Part shown: positions 1 to 8,010 of the stretch, piece by piece | How positions within the stretch are numbered: position 1 is the stretch's first letter | Layout of the letters: each line of letters starts with the position of its first letter | DNA from: CAYNYF01 sp964401385 | GTDB lineage: Bacteria > Planctomycetota > Phycisphaerae > SM23-33 | Assembly: GCA_964401385.1 (NCBI GenBank) | Contig: CAYNYF010000040.1 | Location: 1 to 36,613, forward strand | Direction of reading: 5' to 3' | Length of the DNA: 36,613 bases | Translations under genes and position numbers: made by a program | The notes under the pieces: generated by a model | Told to the model about the DNA's origin: nothing | Databases searched by the model: none | Seen by the model: only the letters and a program-made list of their open reading frames with translations

Positions 1-18
1 CTCCACGGGGGCCATCCA

Positions 19-513
19 ATGCCGATGCGAACCCGCTCATGCAACATCCGGGCTAGTCCGGCGCGCCCGGCCGCGGCAGCCGCAGCGGGGCTCACGGGCA
101 CCGGGGTGGGCAAGCTCCTGCTGGTGGTGGGCCTGATTCTGGTCCTGTTCGCGCGCGGCCTGGACTCTCTCAGCGCCCGGGGCGTGGCGCGGGCCCATGC
201 CAGGGTCAGCCAGGCCCAGGCCGACAAGGAGTCCGACAACGAAATCGCCGACCTGCGCGAGGATGCCCGCGCCGCCGCCTACGGCAACACGATGAACGCC
301 TATTGGTTCGAGTGGCTCTTCGTGCTCGGGTCCCTCCTCCTGATCGGCGGACTGGTTTGGGTGGGCTTCGCGGGCTCCGGGGCCGAGCGCATCATCTGCC
401 TGATCATGATCGCGATCATCACCTTCAGCATCTACATTGGCGGGGCTGCCTGGATCGGCTCGATCGCGAACAACATTGCCGGCGTGACCTCCGCCACGAA
501 GGGAGTCTTCTAA
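19..513 (+). CDS. Small multi-pass membrane protein, unknown function
   Basis: About 164 residues. A Leu/Val-rich membrane segment lies near residues 32-48. A charged, probably helical stretch follows at about 52-90. Two further membrane segments lie near 98-116 and 122-150. I do not recognise the family. The reading frame is open back to base 1, so the true start may lie outside the window. The first 25 residues are low-complexity Arg/Ala/Pro and do not look like a clean N-terminus, so a start closer to the first membrane segment (for example GTG near 109) is also possible. It ends at 513, converging on the minus-strand gene below, with a GC-rich hairpin between them. Confidence 0.6.
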   Translation: MPMRTRSCNIRASPARPAAAAAAGLTGTGVGKLLLVVGLILVLFARGLDSLSARGVARAHARVSQAQADKESDNEIADLREDARAAAYGNTMNAYWFEWLFVLGSLLLIGGLVWVGFAGSGAERIICLIMIAIITFSIYIGGAAWIGSIANNIAGVTSATKGVF

Positions 514-518
514 GCGGC

Positions 519-547
519 ACGCCCCGGGCGGCTGGCGCCCGGGCCGT
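519..547. terminator. GC-rich hairpin between convergent genes
   Basis: An inverted repeat with arms 519-530 and 536-547 (12 pairs, one mismatch) and a 5-base loop begins 6 bases after the stop codon at 513. There is no T-run, so it is not a classical intrinsic terminator. Its place between two convergent genes fits a bidirectional terminator or mRNA-stabilising hairpin. Confidence 0.4.
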
Positions 548-612
548 CGCAGGCGTCGTAAGCGGAAACACAGCCGGCAGCTCGGGGCCCGGTCGCCGTC
601 CGCTCGCGCGGA

Positions 613-2940
613 TCACGGCTGGGCCGGCCCTTTCCAAACGCTGCCGCCGAACGTCGTCACGTAGATGACCGAATCGTCGCCGCCGTCAAAGTCCACCCGG
701 TTGGTCTGGGCGAAGGGCAACCCAGTGAACGGCAGCCAGGTTTCGCCGCCATCCCTGCTGAGAAACAGGCTGCCTTCCGGGGCGTCCGACCAGCCGCAGC
801 AGGTGGCGTAGATCCAGCCTTTGCGCTTTGGGTGGAAGTAGGCCCCGAAGTGCGTCTTGCGCTTGCGGAGCACGCGCTTCCAGGTCTTGCCGCCGTCGGT
901 CGTCCGGTGCAGGCCGCCCTGCTGTTCGTCCGTTTCCGGGGTGTCGCAGGCGCCGACGCAGATGAGGCGGCTGTCGTTGGGGTCGACGCCGAAGTCCTTG
1001 GGGTAGAGCAGCGTGTGGGACTTGTTGACCAGCTCCCACGTTTCGGCCGCGTCGGCGCTGCGGTACAGCCCGACGCCTTTGGCGGTGAACGGTCCCCTGG
1101 TCGGGACGCGCATGCCGGTGATCAGGGCGAAGAGCGTGCCGTCGCGGTGGAGCAGCAGCCGGCAGATGCGCATGTTGGCCGGATCGCCCAGCCCGGCCGA
1201 CTTCTTGACCCACGTCGCCCCGTCGTCGGTCGATTTGTACACGCCGTTGTCGTAGATGGCCGCGTACAGCGTCCGCTTGCCCTTGGGGCTGGTCGGGTCC
1301 AGCACCACCGACAGAGCCGGCCTCTCCGGCAGGCCCTCCCGCAGCGCCTTCCAGGTCACGCCGAAGTCCCGGCTGACGCAGATGCCGCCGGGCGCTCTGC
1401 TCAGGCCGGTGCCGCGCCAGATGGAGTTTTCGTTGGGGATGTCGTGATGGCCGGAGAAGACGCCCCAGATCTTGCCGGGGATGGCCGGGTCGAAGGCCAG
1501 CTCGTAGCAGGTGTTGATCCACCTGTTGGGGATGGGGAAGTCGCCGCCGTTCTCATCGCCGTGCTTGGTTCCCGGGCCCCACCAGCGCCAGGTGAGGCCG
1601 CCGTCGAGCGAGCGGGCGAAGCCGATGTCGGTGTAGGCGATGTAGTGCCGCCGGGGCTGGTGCGGGTCGACGTAGTAATGCCACGTGGTGGTCACCACCA
1701 GCCCGTTGTTGCGCCAGGTGATGTCCTTGTCGTCGGTGGCGTCGGTGGCCTTGAGGGCGTGCCCGGCCGACCAGGTCCTCCCGCCGTTCCTGGTGAAGAA
1801 CAGGAACATGCCGTCGGTCCGCATCACCACGTCGGCGTCGACCGGGCTGATTTCCACGTGGATGGGGCCGGACACCCAGCTCGTGCCGCGGTAGCTGGTC
1901 ATCCAGTCCCCCTCGACGTTGAGCTGCTTGAACCTGGGGTCGACGAAGAACACGTCCGTCCAGCTCTTCCCCGCGTCGTCGGTGCGGTAGACGGTGTTGT
2001 GGTTCGGCGGGAAATAGCTGGTGCCGCTGCACACGACGTAGGCCCGCTTGGGGTCGCTGTCGCTGGCGACGAAGTGGGAGTACTGGGGCAGGTTCCCGCG
2101 CCAGGGGCTGGTGCCCTTGGTCTGCACGTTGATCTTCGGCGTCATGCGCCGCTGCCAGCTTTCGGCGCCGTCCGTGGAGACGTACACGCCGCCGCGCAGC
2201 TTGCCCTCCTCCAACCGGCAGCGGGTGCTGGCGTAGAGGATGGTCGTCTTGCCGCCGGAGCCGCCGGCGAAACTGGTCAGGCGTTGTCCCGGCGGCAGCC
2301 CTTTGGCCTTCAAGGTGAAGGACTTTCCGCCGTCGGCCGAGCGGAACACGCCGCCCGGCGTGCCCGCGTAAACGACGTCGGACCTGGCCCGATCGGTGAC
2401 GAACCGGAACACCCGACCTCGCAGCCCCTTGCCCTCCTGCCAGGAGCGCCCCTCGTCGGTCGTCAGCAGCACCTTCCCCTCGGCCGTGCCGATGAACATC
2501 TGCTCGGCGTTGGCCGGAGCGATGTACATCCGCGTGATCAGTCCGGCCTTCGGCTGGCGGGCGTCCGGCAGCGGGCGCCAGGTCTTGCCGTTGTCGCGGC
2601 TGACGTGGATCGTGGCGGCCCCGAAGCCGCTGGTGGCGTAGATGACCCCCGCCCGGGCGGGGTGGAACAGGACCGGACCGCCGCGCACGGACGAGCCGAT
2701 CTGCCCGTGATGGATCATCTTCCACGTCCGCCCGCCGTCGTGGGAGATGTACCGCCCGCCCATGTCGCACTCGACCATCATCATCTTCGCCTCGTGCGGG
2801 CTGATGGTCGGATTGAACAGCCCTCCCCCGCCGCACAGCCCCACCGGCGTCCACTCCTGTTTGGGCGCACAGGCGGCGGCCGACACCAGCAGCCCAAGCC
2901 CCACAACGACCGTCACGACCACAAGCAGACTTCTAGACAT
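613..2940 (-). CDS. Secreted Asp-box (BNR/VPS10-like) beta-propeller protein
   Basis: 775 residues. The N-terminus is a signal peptide: MSRS, then a Val/Leu core ending in SAAAC. The Cys suggests a lipoprotein, but Ala at -3 makes the lipobox non-canonical. The rest contains about 13 Asp-box motifs of the form S-x-D-G-G-x-T-W (for example SHDGGRTW, STDDGATW, SRDGGETW), spaced as in the multi-bladed propellers of sortilin-like and xyloglucanase-like (GH74-type) proteins. An extracellular role in carbohydrate binding or hydrolysis is likely, but no catalytic pair can be assigned by eye. The start at 2940 is preferred over an in-frame ATG at 2982 because the signal peptide begins there. It lies 150 bases downstream of the DUF4091 gene on the same strand and is probably co-transcribed with it. 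Confidence 0.85.
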   Translation of the reverse strand: MSRSLLVVVTVVVGLGLLVSAAACAPKQEWTPVGLCGGGGLFNPTISPHEAKMMMVECDMGGRYISHDGGRTWKMIHHGQIGSSVRGGPVLFHPARAGVIYATSGFGAATIHVSRDNGKTWRPLPDARQPKAGLITRMYIAPANAEQMFIGTAEGKVLLTTDEGRSWQEGKGLRGRVFRFVTDRARSDVVYAGTPGGVFRSADGGKSFTLKAKGLPPGQRLTSFAGGSGGKTTILYASTRCRLEEGKLRGGVYVSTDGAESWQRRMTPKINVQTKGTSPWRGNLPQYSHFVASDSDPKRAYVVCSGTSYFPPNHNTVYRTDDAGKSWTDVFFVDPRFKQLNVEGDWMTSYRGTSWVSGPIHVEISPVDADVVMRTDGMFLFFTRNGGRTWSAGHALKATDATDDKDITWRNNGLVVTTTWHYYVDPHQPRRHYIAYTDIGFARSLDGGLTWRWWGPGTKHGDENGGDFPIPNRWINTCYELAFDPAIPGKIWGVFSGHHDIPNENSIWRGTGLSRAPGGICVSRDFGVTWKALREGLPERPALSVVLDPTSPKGKRTLYAAIYDNGVYKSTDDGATWVKKSAGLGDPANMRICRLLLHRDGTLFALITGMRVPTRGPFTAKGVGLYRSADAAETWELVNKSHTLLYPKDFGVDPNDSRLICVGACDTPETDEQQGGLHRTTDGGKTWKRVLRKRKTHFGAYFHPKRKGWIYATCCGWSDAPEGSLFLSRDGGETWLPFTGLPFAQTNRVDFDGGDDSVIYVTTFGGSVWKGPAQP

Positions 2941-3090
2941 GTTTCGCCCTTTCACCGCCAGAACGCTCGACACCTTGAGCATCTTCCTCTACGGACGGAC
3001 CCAAGCGCCAAACCGCGCGTCCCGTCCGGCTTTCCGTCAATGATCGCCGGCCGCCGCCGGGCCGGCAGCCCTCGCCGAGCCCGCTCCGCC

Positions 3091-5433
3091 CTATTTGCCC
3101 TTCGCCAGCCGGTCCAGAAGCTGCTTGCGCCACCTGTCGAGCTTGGCCACGTCGTCGACGGCCGACCAGAAGTCGCTGACGGTGTCGCGCCCGCCCCGGG
3201 CACGGCTGCCGACGGCGGACTTGAGGATTCCCTCGAGCACGCCCATGGCCTCCGCGTCGCCGGCGAATTTCTTCTTGTACGTCTCGATGATCCGCCGGTC
3301 GTCCCAGGCCTCGCGCATGCCCTCGAAATACGGGGCGGGAATCGTGTCGAACGGGGTCTGCCAGGCGTACATCCAATTGCTGCCCTCGGTGGTGTCGAAG
3401 CCGGCGCCCCAGTTGTAGGCCCAGCACAGCGACCCGCGCGAATCGAACGCGGCGAAGAAGAAGCCGAACGCGTACCGCGCCCGGTCCGGCGTCAGGGAGT
3501 TGCCCACGCCGGTGTACTGCCAGAAGTCCTTCCCCGCCGCCCGCACCTTGTCGCCCAGCTTGGGGTCCTCGTGGATGGCGTTGGTGCAGAATACGTCGAT
3601 GTCGGGCAGGAAGCAGATGCCCTCGTTCTCCGGCGTGCGGTTGTGGTGGATGGAGCCGTAGATTCGCGCCTTAGGGGCGGCCTCGCGGATGACGGCGCAG
3701 CAGTCCTTGAAGAACGGCTTGATCCACGGCCCGGTGCCGATGACCCCGGGATAGTTGGAGGTTTTCCTGTACGGCTCCTGGATCCACTTGGCGGGCTCGT
3801 CGAACGGGGTGAAGATGATCTCCGGCCAGCCGGCCGCCCGGGCGTGTGTGTCCACCTGGCGGACCCATTCCTTGTACAGCGGGCGAATCTCCGGGAGGAT
3901 GCTGTTGCGATTGGCCTCGTCCGCCTGCTTCCTGACCCACGCCTGGCGGACCTGCACATCTCGCTCGCGGGGCACGTCCATCCGGGCCAGGTCGCGCAGG
4001 CTGTTGACCGTGTCCGGCCAGCCGTAGGGGTCGCCGCCGAGGAACCACACGACGGCCTTGAGCCCGCGCTTCCTGGCCGAGACCATCCATTCGTCCAGGT
4101 AGGCGAAGTCCAGCTCCAGCTTGCCGCTCTTGGCGGTCATTGGCGGTCTGATGCTCCACCAGAGGTTGGTGGCGTTCTGGTTGTAGTCGGCCTGGAAGGC
4201 GACGTCGTGGGCCGGCACCAGCCCGGTCACGCACCCGCCCATCAGCAGGGCGGCCTCGTCCATGGTCAGCAGGTCCACCGGCAGGACCTCCACCTCCAGC
4301 GGCAGCTTGGTCGAGGCCCGCTCGGAGGTAATGCTGATCGTTCCGCGGTACCGCCCGGGTTTTGTCGCGCCGCGTTTGGTGCGGACGTTGAAGAGAAACC
4401 AGTGGCATCGGCCCTTGGGGATATCGACCTTATGCGCCGGCCAGAGACGCTGCGGGAACCACATGAGCCCGCGGCGCTTCTGGACCAGGCAATACTCGGC
4501 CGTGCGGCGAATGATATCGGCGGTCAGCGTCCCGCCCGGGCCGGCAAGCTCCGAGACCTTGTAGTCCACCCCCGTCAGGTCCACGCCGTTGGCGTAGACG
4601 CCGAAGGAGCCGCCCTCCAGCTCGTTGAGGCACATGCGGACCTTGACGGGCCGGCCGATCTGATCCGGCTTGGGCTGGGCGTCGGGCAGCAGCGGCACCA
4701 GCGCCGGCCAGGAAAACGCCACCATGGCCGGCACCTTCCTGCCGCGGAGAAACGTCCGCGGGGCCACCTTCAGCGGGGTCTTGGCGGCCTTCTCTGACTG
4801 CACCGCCGCGATCCACGCCCGGGTCTCGGCGTTGTAGCGCGCCTCGTCGGCGGCCGCGGCCGGGCGAACGCAAACCGTGCCAATCGGCAGGTCCGCGTCG
4901 GCCTGGACGCCGAAGGCCGTCTTGTCGCGATCGTCCGGCAGCCGGATGAGGTAGTCCCAGCTCACGGGGACGTTGGCCGTTCTCCACTTGCCGTCGCCGG
5001 CCCCGCCGAAGCGGTGGATCGGGCTTGGCCCCCAGTACCGGCCCAGCCCGCTGTGAACGTAGAAGACGGCCGGGGAGGCTGCGGTATCCTTATACTGCAC
5101 CTCCAGCACGTAGACGGCCCCTTCCGGCGGGCGGAGCCGCTCGGCCGGCCACCACGCCTTGACCCGGAACATCCGGCGACCGCCCTTGGCGGCCACGCGG
5201 TAGCGGAACTCGCCTAACTCCTGCGCGGATGGCAGCTTAGCCTCGGGCTCGGGCTTTGCCGCTTCCCGCTTGGGCTCGCCCCAGCCGCCCGAGAGGCCGT
5301 CGGCGGGGATATCGGCCAGGTTGAAGCGGATCGTCCCTGCCCGTGGGGTTTGGGCTTCGGCGGGCACGAAGGCGGCCGCGGCCGCGATCACGACCAGAAA
5401 GGCAATCGCTCGGACACTGCCTGTGTCAGACAT
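3091..5433 (-). CDS. Secreted DUF4091 glycoside-hydrolase-like protein (first copy)
   Basis: 780 residues. A Sec signal peptide ends near AEA-Q. A beta-rich N-terminal part follows (about 30-330, including a GRYRGTISI strand typical of the domain before DUF4091). Then comes a TIM-barrel-like region with TPFDEPAKW, where the DEP matches the conserved acidic motif of this family. The C-terminal DUF4091 region includes REAWDDRRIIETY. DUF4091 proteins are regarded as glycosidase-like and are abundant in planctomycetes; the substrate is unknown. Two ATGs sit 6 bases apart. GGAGG lies 8 bases before the inner ATG at 5433 but only 2 before the outer one at 5439, so 5433 is chosen. Confidence 0.82.
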   Translation of the reverse strand: MSDTGSVRAIAFLVVIAAAAAFVPAEAQTPRAGTIRFNLADIPADGLSGGWGEPKREAAKPEPEAKLPSAQELGEFRYRVAAKGGRRMFRVKAWWPAERLRPPEGAVYVLEVQYKDTAASPAVFYVHSGLGRYWGPSPIHRFGGAGDGKWRTANVPVSWDYLIRLPDDRDKTAFGVQADADLPIGTVCVRPAAAADEARYNAETRAWIAAVQSEKAAKTPLKVAPRTFLRGRKVPAMVAFSWPALVPLLPDAQPKPDQIGRPVKVRMCLNELEGGSFGVYANGVDLTGVDYKVSELAGPGGTLTADIIRRTAEYCLVQKRRGLMWFPQRLWPAHKVDIPKGRCHWFLFNVRTKRGATKPGRYRGTISITSERASTKLPLEVEVLPVDLLTMDEAALLMGGCVTGLVPAHDVAFQADYNQNATNLWWSIRPPMTAKSGKLELDFAYLDEWMVSARKRGLKAVVWFLGGDPYGWPDTVNSLRDLARMDVPRERDVQVRQAWVRKQADEANRNSILPEIRPLYKEWVRQVDTHARAAGWPEIIFTPFDEPAKWIQEPYRKTSNYPGVIGTGPWIKPFFKDCCAVIREAAPKARIYGSIHHNRTPENEGICFLPDIDVFCTNAIHEDPKLGDKVRAAGKDFWQYTGVGNSLTPDRARYAFGFFFAAFDSRGSLCWAYNWGAGFDTTEGSNWMYAWQTPFDTIPAPYFEGMREAWDDRRIIETYKKKFAGDAEAMGVLEGILKSAVGSRARGGRDTVSDFWSAVDDVAKLDRWRKQLLDRLAKGK

Positions 5434-5831
5434 GGGCATTTCCTCCAGCTTTGGTCGCCGGCACTTCAACGGCGCCGACGTCCGCTGCTGCATCTGCTGC
5501 TGCATTCGTAACGTTTGTCCCGGGCCTGTCAACCACCTCGTTCGGCCCGCCGCCGCTGGCGGGCGGGAAACCACGGAGCCTGCTGCCGCGCGCACCCTAT
5601 CTCCGCCCTAAGCCTTTGTCTAGAGAATACTAAAGCGCTCCAGCCGGGTCCGCTGCCCGCCCTTGCGCCGGTCGGCGCGGTCGATTGTGCTTCAGACGCC
5701 GCTGGGGCCACTGCCGCCTGCCAAGTCAACCGGCCGGCGGGAGCGCGCTTTCGTCCTTCTCTAGTCAAGCCGCGGCCTGGATGACCGATGAAAGCAGAGA
5801 AGATTCGCTGCCAAATTGGCCCGGAGTCTGT
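5434..5831. promoter_or_regulatory. 398-base divergent intergenic region
   Basis: This separates the minus-strand DUF4091/Asp-box pair from the plus-strand pilus/secretion operon, so promoters for both must lie here. A minus-strand candidate is listed separately. I found no convincing plus-strand -35/-10 pair for the operon. Small CTG/CAT micro-repeats occur near 5483-5505. No gene is supported. Confidence 0.6.
5505..5532 (-). promoter_or_regulatory. Candidate sigma70-type promoter for the DUF4091 gene
   Basis: Read on the minus strand: TTGACA (5532-5527), a 16-base spacer, then TACGAA (5510-5505). The -35 is perfect and the -10 is weak (3 of 6). It lies about 72 bases upstream of the start at 5433. 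The 16-base spacer matches two stronger candidates in this window. Confidence 0.35.
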
Positions 5832-7724
5832 ATGGGATTTGAGAACGTCGTCAAGAGACTGACGCCGCGGCACAGGCCCTTTGCGCAGGGCGAGTCCATG
5901 GTCGCCCCCATTGGCTTCGGCATCGTGGGCATTCTGCTCGCGGTCATCGGCGCCTCGGCGTGGTGGGTGTTGCGGACTCAGCGGGCGTCCGTGCGCGCGG
6001 CGCGACTGGACCAGGTCCATACCGTCTGCAATCTTCTTTCGCAAAGCGCGGAAGTGATGATGGCAAGGAAGCAGTTGTCTTCCCTTCGGCGGCTCGTGGC
6101 GGAGGCCGGCCGAGAGTACGATCTCACCCAGTGCCGCATCGTGCTGCCCAGTGGGCAAGTCGTCGCCGACGTCCACCCCTCGGGAATCACGTTCCAGAAG
6201 CTTCCGCCGAGCTGGTCGGAAGTCTCCCAGGATGTGCCGGCGGATTCCTCAAACGATCACGTCATCTCGTTGAACTATCCCTTGGACGTTCCGGGGCGCG
6301 GCCCGGCCCGGCTGGAGCTGACGGCGCCGGTCACTTACCCGTCCTGGTCTCAGTGGGAGGGACCGGCCGGGGTGGGCGCCATCGGCGCCGCCGCGCTTGC
6401 CGGGCTGCTGTTTGTGTACCGACGCACGCGCAGCCGGCTCCAGGGCATGGGGGCCATTCGCGAGGCCCTGATATCGCTGGAGGAGGGAGAGGCCGTCGCC
6501 GGCGCTCTGGGCGTCAGCGCCAACTTCGGCCCCGAGGCGGGCGCGTGGAACGCGCTGCTTTCCGAAAGGGAGAAGCTGCGGCAGCAGATCGTGACGGACC
6601 GGGCCAGAGAGTCGGTTGGCTACAACAATGAGACGCATCGCGACCTCGCCGCCGCCTGCAACACCCTCTCGCAAGGCTTGATGATTATCGATCGAAAGGG
6701 CCGGGCAAAGTACCTCAACGGGGCCGCGGCCGCCTTCCTGCAAGTCGATCGCGCCGACGCCCTCGGCAAGGACGTGGTCGATTTCATTCAGGAGCAGGAG
6801 GTCGTGGATACGATTCGGGCCGGCTTCGCCGGGTCCGGCTTCCGCCGAACGAGTGTGGAAGTGGACCGTGGTGGCGGCACCAGCGGGGTGCTCCGATTCG
6901 TCATTCGCCCGGCGCGCGGCACCGACTCGGCGGCGGCGGTGATCATCATAGAGGACATCACCCAGCAGCGAGTGGCCGAGTCCGCCCGTAATACCTTCGT
7001 TGCCCAGGCCACCCACGAGCTGCGGACGCCGTTGACGAACATCCTGCTGTACGTGGAAACGGCACTGGAGCAGGGAGACAGCGATCCCGCCCTCCGCGAC
7101 AAGTGTCTCAACGTCATCAATCAGGAAGGCAGGCGCCTGGAGAGGACCGTGGGGGACATCTTGTCCGTTGCCGAGATCGAGGCGGGGAGCTACCAGATCA
7201 ACAAAGACGACGTCCGCATGGATGAGATGCTGGGGCAGCTCGAGTCTGACTACGAGGCGCAGGCGAAAGAAAAGCAGATCGGCCTCACGTTCGATCTGCC
7301 GCCCAAGCTGCCGGTGTTGCAGGGCGACCGCGACAAGATTCTCCTGGCCCTGCACAACCTCATCGGCAACGCGCTGAAGTACACCGCCGCGGGCGGGCAG
7401 GTGACCGTCAGCGCCGAGACGGTGGGAAGCCGCCTCGTGGTGGAGGTGACGGACACCGGCATTGGCATCAGCGAAGAGGAGCTCGCCCCCGTCTTCGGAA
7501 GGTTCTACCGGGCGAGCGACCCCCGCGTGGCCGAGACGCCGGGCTCCGGAATGGGCCTGGCGCTGGCGCAGGAGGTCGTCCGCCTGCACGGGGGAGACGT
7601 CACGGTCCGGTCAGAGTTCGACAAGGGCAGCACGTTCACGCTGACGCTGCCGCTGCCGGCGGAGGCCGCACGAGATGAGGATCCACGAACAGCAACACGG
7701 AGCGGTCACCGTTCTGAAGGTTGA
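5832..7724 (+). CDS. Membrane sensor histidine kinase (PAS-HisKA-HATPase)
   Basis: 630 residues. A membrane segment lies near residues 25-45 and a second near 180-200, enclosing a sensor region of about 130 residues. A PAS-like domain follows (around 280-380, with MIIDRKGRAKYLNGAAAAFL). The HisKA motif is THELRTPL, with phospho-acceptor His395. The ATPase domain shows the N-box (HNLIGNALKY), G1 (DTGIGI) and G2 (GSGMGLAL). The start at 5832 has GGAG 5 bases upstream; an earlier in-frame ATG at 5781 has no Shine-Dalgarno sequence. The gene overlaps the next by 50 bases and heads the pilus/secretion operon, so it may control assembly or expression of that machine, as PilS does in other pilus systems. 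No partner regulator follows directly; a lone receiver sits at 18288. Confidence 0.88.
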   Translation: MGFENVVKRLTPRHRPFAQGESMVAPIGFGIVGILLAVIGASAWWVLRTQRASVRAARLDQVHTVCNLLSQSAEVMMARKQLSSLRRLVAEAGREYDLTQCRIVLPSGQVVADVHPSGITFQKLPPSWSEVSQDVPADSSNDHVISLNYPLDVPGRGPARLELTAPVTYPSWSQWEGPAGVGAIGAAALAGLLFVYRRTRSRLQGMGAIREALISLEEGEAVAGALGVSANFGPEAGAWNALLSEREKLRQQIVTDRARESVGYNNETHRDLAAACNTLSQGLMIIDRKGRAKYLNGAAAAFLQVDRADALGKDVVDFIQEQEVVDTIRAGFAGSGFRRTSVEVDRGGGTSGVLRFVIRPARGTDSAAAVIIIEDITQQRVAESARNTFVAQATHELRTPLTNILLYVETALEQGDSDPALRDKCLNVINQEGRRLERTVGDILSVAEIEAGSYQINKDDVRMDEMLGQLESDYEAQAKEKQIGLTFDLPPKLPVLQGDRDKILLALHNLIGNALKYTAAGGQVTVSAETVGSRLVVEVTDTGIGISEEELAPVFGRFYRASDPRVAETPGSGMGLALAQEVVRLHGGDVTVRSEFDKGSTFTLTLPLPAEAARDEDPRTATRSGHRSEG

Positions 7725-8010
7725 CGGCCCGATCGTCGGCGTGGACGCCGACGAGCTGAAAGGCCGGCTGCTCCAGGCACAGTCAGACGCGCTCGGGCGG
7801 CTCGTCCTGGACGCGTCGGGCATCCTTCTGATCGACAGCAAGGGCCTGGAGACGCTGGTCGACGTCGCCGACGAGATGACCAAGACCGGCAAGGCGCTGA
7901 AGCTGTCCGCCGCCAATGAAACCGTTCGGCAGGTCCTGGAGCTGACGGGCCTGGCCGCGCTGTTCGAGCATTTTGAAGACGCCAATTCGGCCGTGAGGAG
8001 CTTCCTGTGA
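7675..8010 (+). CDS. STAS-domain protein lacking the usual phospho-serine
   Basis: 111 residues forming a single STAS domain (anti-sigma factor antagonist family, SpoIIAA/RsbV type): an N-terminal strand (AVTVLKVDGPI), then LVLDASGILLIDSKGLETL. In classical members the motif is D-S-S/T-G and the second Ser/Thr is phosphorylated by an anti-sigma kinase. Here that position is Lys56. Classical phospho-switching is therefore unlikely, and it may be a constitutive binding module. GGAGG lies 9 bases upstream of the ATG, inside the end of the kinase gene. Its stop overlaps the start of the secretion ATPase gene (GTGA). A regulatory link between the kinase and the ATPase is inference. Confidence 0.88.
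   Translation: MRIHEQQHGAVTVLKVDGPIVGVDADELKGRLLQAQSDALGRLVLDASGILLIDSKGLETLVDVADEMTKTGKALKLSAANETVRQVLELTGLAALFEHFEDANSAVRSFL

Noticed and set aside
832..4797. A 1321-codon open frame on the plus strand, opposite the Asp-box and DUF4091 genes
   Set aside because: It is the antisense shadow of two well-supported genes in GC-rich DNA. Its product is low-complexity Gly/Val/Arg/Asp with no domain, and it crosses an intergenic gap.
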